NCBI GenBank assembly: GCA_031841125.1
Contig: CM063113.1
Location: forward strand, 24,201,312-24,265,311
Source of the DNA: Acanthococcus lagerstroemiae
Lineage: Eukaryota; Arthropoda; Insecta; Hemiptera; Eriococcidae
Length of the DNA stretch: 64,000 bases
Direction of reading: 5' to 3'
Position 1 is the first letter of the stretch; each line of letters starts with the position of its first letter. A program made the translations under genes and the position numbers. The notes below the pieces were generated by a model. It did not search any database. It was not told the origin of the DNA and was given only the letters and a program-made list of their open reading frames with translations. Below, in pieces: positions 57,967 through 64,000 of the stretch.

Positions 57967-58606
57967 TTAGGACTGTCACAGGACTAAAAATTCTCTCCAC
58001 CTACTGATACTCGAAAGGGTGGTTTCCGGGGCCGGAGGTGCGGTGTCTCAGAGGCCACTTTGGCATGTGTGCATCGCCATACGTCCCGCCACACCATTAA
58101 TTTGACTAAAAATGTATACTGGATGCTCACATTCTATGGACCTGGCGGGAACAATTGTCATGTCCACCTGATCTAAAGGAATGTGGGTACTCCACACGGT
58201 TATCGGTGTGATTGTAAAACTCCAGAAGAAGGAAGAAGAATTGTCAAGATGTCCCCGTGGAAGGTTTTTGTCATGATTAAAAACCCGAGGCCGCTTGTCA
58301 TGTTGAAATGTGGTAGATCTTTTCCGGTTGATTGAAGAGCAGAGCGTACACAATTTGAAGTTTGAATCAGCAATAAATCAACTTCTGATTTACTCGGCGA
58401 CCATTTTCAGTGATTATTCAGTATTATACTTGTGGATCTGTTGGTAGGTATAGAGTATGTCACTGATTCATTGGTAAATATAAAGTTAAAAATATGAAAA
58501 AATGGTCACTGATTAAATCTATGGTTGACATCGCTGGTTTAGATTTAGAAGTATCATACTATTTGCTCAATGCCATGATGCCATGGATAGTGAAGAATCT
58601 TCATAG
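57967..58606. other. Unassigned; no gene recognised
   Basis: Minus-strand frame 58048-58353 has no recognisable motif. Confidence 0.5.
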
Positions 58607-58854
58607 ATGAAACATTTTTTGGTGGAGAATGTACCAGCGAAGAATTTTCTTGGCATGGAACTTAGGGCAAAGAATTTTCCCGACGACGAACTTGACCAGC
58701 GAAGAATTTACCGACGAAGAATTTACCTAGTGCTCTTGGAAATTCGTTCTTTTCGGTCCTGTGGTGGACTGAGGCTGCTGGTAGACATAGTAGTACATTC
58801 ATGGTCTAAATGATATTCGAACTTTGCTCCAAATGTGGTATAGTCATTGTTAGC

Positions 58855-59290
58855 ATGTTAACTTTGGTTGATTATGAAGTATACATATACTTTTGTCAGT
58901 GCAAGGTTCATAGGGAAGTAGCAATGGATAATCAAGTGTTAGGAAAACATTATGATGTATAGGAAACAATACTTTTTATGTGGGTATCCTGGGTAACAGT
59001 AGTCAGTGGTGTGTTGAGTTGCTGCTAAACGATAATACATGCAATATTCAGCCTTTGCCCTACCTATTATCGAGTCATTGATAATATGTTACCCTTGTTC
59101 AGTAATGAAGTTGTATTAATGCATGATCTACATGAAATGGTATGTAATGAATAATCAAGGTATAGACGAACATTATGATACACTTACAGGAAACAATTAT
59201 TTTTTGTCTGCATGTCTGGGTGTCTGTGTTTATTAGTAGCCAGTACCATACTGAAGTTAGTGGATAATAGTGTTTGCCATGCAACATTTG
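58855..59290 (+). repeat. Degenerate tandem duplication, period about 235 bp
   Basis: The first copy (58855-59040) and the second (59090-59290) share GGTTGATTATGAAGT-like text, ATGGATAATCAAGTGTTAGG versus ATGAATAATCAAGGTATAGA, GAAACAATACTTTTTATGTG versus GAAACAATTATTTTTTGTCT, and GTAACAGTAGTCAGTGG versus TTAGTAGCCAGTACC. Confidence 0.65.
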
Positions 59291-62200
59291 TTCTGCTGTA
59301 CACTTTATGGTCTATACTTTTTGTGTTCTGTTTCTATGTAGTTTCCATGTTTAAGAGGACAAGAGGCGCTTTTGCATAAGTATGGCATAATCCTTCTTGT
59401 AAGTAAAATGCAGACAGCAGGTATCTCTATCTAACCTCATAATCATCTCATTCCTGACATTAACTACCGTGAAGTTGAATACATAGTAGGAATTGGTGAT
59501 AGAAAAGACGTAGCAACCAACAGTGTAATAACTGACTGGATTGGATATCACTGTAAATTCTGTATATAGGGTGTGCCAATTCACAATTTCTTCTAAAAGC
59601 GCTATGGACTACAGAAGTTCACTCACATTCCAACATGAACACTGAGGATATCATTGTATCCCTGATTTTCTAGTATTCATCTGGTAACGGTTCTAAATGT
59701 GTACCAGTATCTCCTCTGTCTGAAACTAATACTGAAAACAGTCGAGATTGCAGTCCTAATATCTGTCCTGTTCATGAATCCGAGGTCCAAGTTTATAAAT
59801 CGCGTGATCGAATTACGTCCGTTGTTGATAAGTGAACCAAGGTAACCAGAGAGGTTACAGAAGCCCTGTGTATCTCTCGCTCGCACGCTCTGCCCATTTC
59901 CGAGTAGGTCGATATTCTGTAATAAACCAGTGAACTTTCAAGTTCTCTCTTCATTTCCACCTACAACTACGCTTTCTCATGTCTCCTCTTCCGATACTTG
60001 CACCAGTCTAACCATTGTTGTCGTGCGGTAACTCGAGGCATTTGATGATAGAAAATGAGCAAAACGCTGACGCCAAGCAGACATACTCGACGGCTCTTGA
60101 TTAACTATTCTCTAATGAGTCTTCTTCGAAACGAGGAGCTCGTTGGAACTGCGTGTTCGACGGCGCGAATATTGGCGTTGGCTGGACTGCCCGAAGATAT
60201 TCTGCGTGCTAACTACACATACGTGATGGAAAATATGGAAGGCCGTCGTACGGAGAGTGCATAGGCCATTAATAGGACCGAAGAAGTAGGATCATCTCGA
60301 TTCTTCGTTCGATTCCGTATTAGTCACAGTTACGCTATCCTAATTCGCTCCAATCATCGGCAAGGTCTTGTTCTTCATGTCGACTCCTGCTCTGTTCAAC
60401 GCCAGTGCCTCTGGATATACCGTTCTCTCTGTCGTTGGCGTTCCTTTGGGTAAACGCACTCAGGTTTTAGGTATAGTTGGTCGGAGATTGCTCTGTGCAC
60501 GGTGTGTAGTGTGTGGCTGTGTGCGTGGTAATCGGGAACATACACGACGGTGGAAAATATGATACAGCGATCTCGTCCATCGTCGCCCCGTTATAATGTA
60601 CAGGTTGACCGAACTTATTAGATGATATGAAATGGAAAGATGTATAGTATGTCATTGACATTGGCGGCTTATATTCTTTCCGCAGATATTATCTATTCCA
60701 TAAAATATTTTTCTTCTATGAATTCCAAGGAGAAACCTTTCAACGGTACATGTTTCCGTGTTAACTGTATATTTGGTTCAATTTTTTTCTTCTTTCCTGC
60801 CGTGTCCGGGAACAATATTATCACCTAGATGGTAGGCATTTTTTTTTTTCTACGATCGATGCAAACGTAAACGAGTGTAATTGAAAACCTCCATTTCGGG
60901 CTGGCGATTGCATTTTTTAACTCTTTCAAACACGTCGGCTAAATCGCAGACTATAGGCTCATGGTATACTTGAACCAGTTGCACCGTAAGCGTACACGTG
61001 ATCTGAAGATTTTTTTGCGTTGTTGTATGGAATTTGTATGGCATGCATGTAAACGACTGTATGTATGTACGTTGCTAATTTACCGCGTGTTTGACATTGA
61101 TAAATTTGACGATCATCTAATGGGTTTTCTTCCGTTGAATGTCACGGTAATGGCGATTGGAGGATCAGCAGGGCTACCGGAAGCAATCGAGGAACAATAC
61201 TAGAATTTAATTGTCTAGAATAGTATAACAGATGTTACTGTATCGCTAGTTCAGTATTCGTATCGGTATGTTTATTATGCCCCTATTTGATGTCAAGGGT
61301 AGTACTCGCAAATGGAGGACAAGGTTCGTCCCTTGCGGATTTTCTGCCTGAACTAAAGTAGACCGAGTGATGGGCTTATGTTGCAGTCGCATCGCATTTC
61401 TTCTGCTTTACTTTAAATTACGAAACATGAACTTCAGACTCGCATTACAAATGCCGAGTTCTTCTCTATTTCGCTTTGCCTTCAGCTTTTTATCTTCTTG
61501 ACTTGAGATCCATCAGCCTCTTCCGTGGCAGTAATATTTGTAGGGTGTATCCAGAACTGGAGCTCGAGCTACCAGTAAGTTATTTGAAGATCCACTAGCG
61601 TACACTCTCGCCTGTTGGCCTATGCTTCTTGCTTGCTTTTGGCTGTACTTTTCATATTCGTTCATCTTCGTCTCTCTGCTCACTTCCCTTCTTGAAATAA
61701 CGAACACAGCTAACCCCGCATTTTCGTACAGTTTCGGATACATTTTGCTTTTGTGGTTCCTCAGCAAGATTTCTCATGGCTGAATGGCAGAATTTGCACA
61801 GTTCGCTATTCGCGAGGTACATTCGTTAGTAAATTGCGGATAAATGGTGGAAATGCATTATCAGATGTTTCCCTTCTCCTTTCGCACCTTATTGACAGAG
61901 AAGTCAGCGGTTCTGCATTATCTGTTATCACGTGATTCTATAGATTTACTTGAAAAAAATATGAGTATTTTGTCGCCGTGGCACAAAAATGCAGCGCGTT
62001 TAATTATTGCTTTTGAACTTCTGGAACTCAGCTTTTCTGAAGACATTTGGAATATGACTGGGAAAACAAGAGAGTATGCTACTTGGGACCTGCACAACTG
62101 GAAAGCAGCTGTGCTGTAAGAATCCGGGTTGAGTTCCTCCGCATTTTGATAATTGGCAAAATATTTTCTTGGTACACCGATATTTTTTTAGTATGTTAGA

Positions 62201-63690
62201 GCTTCAGTTGTTGGCTGCAGTTTTCCTGCGGTTTGAAATGCAGTGAGCAATCTTGATTTATTTATTACAAATGCAGGTATCAGAAGTAAGCTTATTGAAG
62301 CCACCTACATGAGTGAGTTGTTTTGTTGAGACTAATTTATGTTAACCTAATTCGCCCGAGAATAAAGATTGCTGCTGTTGCTGCACTTGTAAGATGTTTT
62401 TCTTGTATCGATAATTTTGTTCCGATGATTTAGAGCACTCTCTCGCTACCCGATTTCTTTATGGATTGTTACTTGGGAGAAAGGTAAAGGTATAAAGAAA
62501 ACCGCGATCATTTCTTACTTGCGTATTGTAGACGCTAATCGATTTTATATACTAATGTATTAAGTCTGTAAATAATATTTCAGTGCATTGATGACGTATA
62601 CTTGAATTATACGTTTTCATTTACAAACATCGGAATTGATATTTGCCAATATATTTGCTCTATTCTTAATGATATAAGGTATGAAAAATATGTGTAGCTT
62701 ATTTGCGACGATGGTCGTTTTTTATCGATGGATGAAAAGGGTAGAGGGGTTGAATAAGATTCGTAACATGTTTCAGAGAGAAAAGATTTCATCAGCCTGT
62801 GATTTAAGGTTTATTTCTAATCGAATGGAAGCCAAACTCTTTATTCTTCTTCTATGCTGTTCTTGAGATTGGTAGTTGGAATGAACATCTAAGGCACTTG
62901 GAGATCAAGGGTTGTAATTGACCTTTCAGAAAAACTGAGATAGTGTTTTTTTGCGTCGAGGATGAGTGCACTAACGCTGTCTTCATTCGGAAATTCTTAC
63001 CTTAAGAATATTCTGTGCCAACATGTTCTATTCGGAGAATTTGGAAACTTTATTTCGTTTCCGAAAGTCATTCATGCTTTCTAATGCTAAGCATCTCGTT
63101 TTATCGTCCTTGTCTTAAGTCGTTTTCATGCTATCTTTCTTACAGCTGTCCTCTTTGCATTGGAGCCGTCTGAATTTTCTCCAGTTTCAAGACAATCTTT
63201 CAGGAAATAAAAATGTTTTTGGTAAAATTGAGCATTTTTGCAGTTTCAAGGAGAGGCAAGTGCCTCATCTGCGTGGTGGCGTCCCTATCTCTTTCCTATC
63301 TTATTGGCCAGCTACTGTGCTTTCTCTTTATTTTGTAAAACTGGGATCACCCTCCTCAAAATCTGATATGTACAAGTCTGTAAATTGAATGGTGTATCTG
63401 TGATCACGTGGTGAGTGTAACTGTCAATTTGTAATTGAAGTACGTTCTATGATCAAGAATATCGGCGTATGCCTGGTATATCTTGAACTGTTCGGGTTTT
63501 CCAGCATGAAAGTAAATATACAGATGTTGCTTCAACAGCCGTGTTGTTCAGGGCTGCAACGAGATAGCCGAGAGGGAGGGGTTTGAGAGTCACAAAAAAT
63601 AAAATATGTCTTAATCCAGTTTTTAGAACTCGTAAAGAGCCAACCAAATCTGAAATTCTTTTTGAGGTCATTAAAGATTCTTGATACTAT
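59291..63690. other. Unassigned; contains the partner of the 9.8-kb dispersed repeat
   Basis: No gene recognised over about 4.4 kb. The patch 59560-59643 matches the repeat at 9790-9890. AATAAACCAGTGAAC near 59920 looks like an LTR polyadenylation region but has no partner or primer site. Open frames are at most 91 codons. Confidence 0.45.
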
Positions 63691-63926
63691 TGTAGGTGGC
63701 TGCGCTGCCACCTATGTTGGCCTAAGCTAACTTCCGATTAGACGTTCTAGGCATGCCGGGAAGCTTCTCATATTCGCTCTCTCTCTCTGTTTTGTTCTGT
63801 GTTCAATGTGTGACGTTAGCCTGACCAACGTTGTATTCCTGTACCTTTGGTATCGAAAATACAGCATCTCATTTTTTATAACGCCGTCGTCTATTTTTTC
63901 GTGTTTAAATTGTACAGGTGCCTACA
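63691..63926 (+). mobile_element. 5' LTR of an LTR retrotransposon, 236 bp
   Basis: The segment starts TGTAGG and ends CCTACA, perfect 6-bp inverted ends of the TG...CA type. A (CT)n tract, GAAAATACAGCATCTC (possible polyadenylation region) and TTTTTTATAACG lie inside. A primer-binding site follows at 63932. Internal coding would lie beyond the window, so neither the second LTR nor the target duplication can be seen. A solo LTR is unlikely given the primer site. Confidence 0.75.
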
Positions 63927-63931
63927 AGAAA

Positions 63932-63944
63932 TTGGCGACCCTCT
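63932..63944 (+). promoter_or_regulatory. Putative tRNA primer-binding site
   Basis: TTGGCGACCCTC, starting five bases after the LTR, has the TGG needed to pair with tRNA CCA ends. TGGCGACC is typical of insect Gypsy-type elements, probably primed by an arginine tRNA, though the exact tRNA is a guess. Confidence 0.65.
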
Positions 63945-64000
63945 AGTTCATGGGAGAATTTCTCAATTGCTTGAGCGATAGCGTATAGTTCTTTATCATA

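Noticed and set aside
59900..59990. AATAAACCAGTGAAC region as an LTR end
   Set aside because: No TG...CA boundaries, no primer-binding site and no partner copy found.

Overview
This window is eukaryotic, most likely an arthropod and probably an insect. It is about 60% A+T, has no operon-like gene packing and no long intact open reading frames, and is full of insect-style transposable elements: tRNA-derived SINEs, hAT-like MITEs with 5-8 bp target-site duplications (TSDs), and remnants of RTE-like, Jockey/CR1-like and RNase H-bearing LINEs, copia and MULE elements. No gene, rRNA, functional tRNA or CRISPR array could be supported, so it reads as intergenic or intronic DNA. Order and species cannot be fixed from the sequence alone.

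Layout. 0-9 kb: mostly unassigned, with an RTE-like reverse transcriptase remnant split by a SINE at 2.1-2.9 kb. 9-17 kb: a MITE-dense block with an RNase H LINE remnant (9.9-11.1 kb), four hAT-like elements with recognisable TSDs, one CAGGGTGTCTA element with a 5-bp TSD, and an 82-bp tandem array. 19.1-24.8 kb: a layered nest. A ~100-bp tandem array is split by an RTE-like LINE on the minus strand, the LINE is split by two hAT-like elements, and one of those carries a SINE. 27-37 kb: a MULE transposase remnant, an inverted-repeat pair, a Helitron-like 3' terminus beside a CT-rich block, a possible integrase fragment, a second CAGGGTGTCTA element, a SINE with a duplicated body and a perfect 9-bp TSD, and a long hairpin. 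37-48 kb: more TIR elements, including a third CAGGGTG element that hosts a Jockey/CR1-like LINE. 48.6-50.4 kb: a 46-bp satellite whose units switch orientation. 50-59 kb: a fragment of a repeat-borne arthropod protein, a copia remnant, further SINE and CAGGGTG copies. 59-63.7 kb: little recognisable. 63.69 kb to the end: an LTR followed by a primer-binding site, so an LTR retrotransposon runs off the right edge.

The parts do not form a pathway. They record successive insertions, and the reading frames of interrupted elements show the order. The most notable items are the nested complex at 19-25 kb (junctions confirmed by both TSDs and protein continuity), the CAGGGTG family with 5-bp TSDs whose subterminal motifs are direct rather than inverted, the orientation-switching satellite, and the duplicated-body SINE. 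CpG-richer stretches without repeats (about 12.5-13.4, 18.1-19.1, 24.8-26.2, 38.8-39.2, 46.0-47.6 and 52.0-54.1 kb) are the best places to look for host regulatory DNA or missed short exons.
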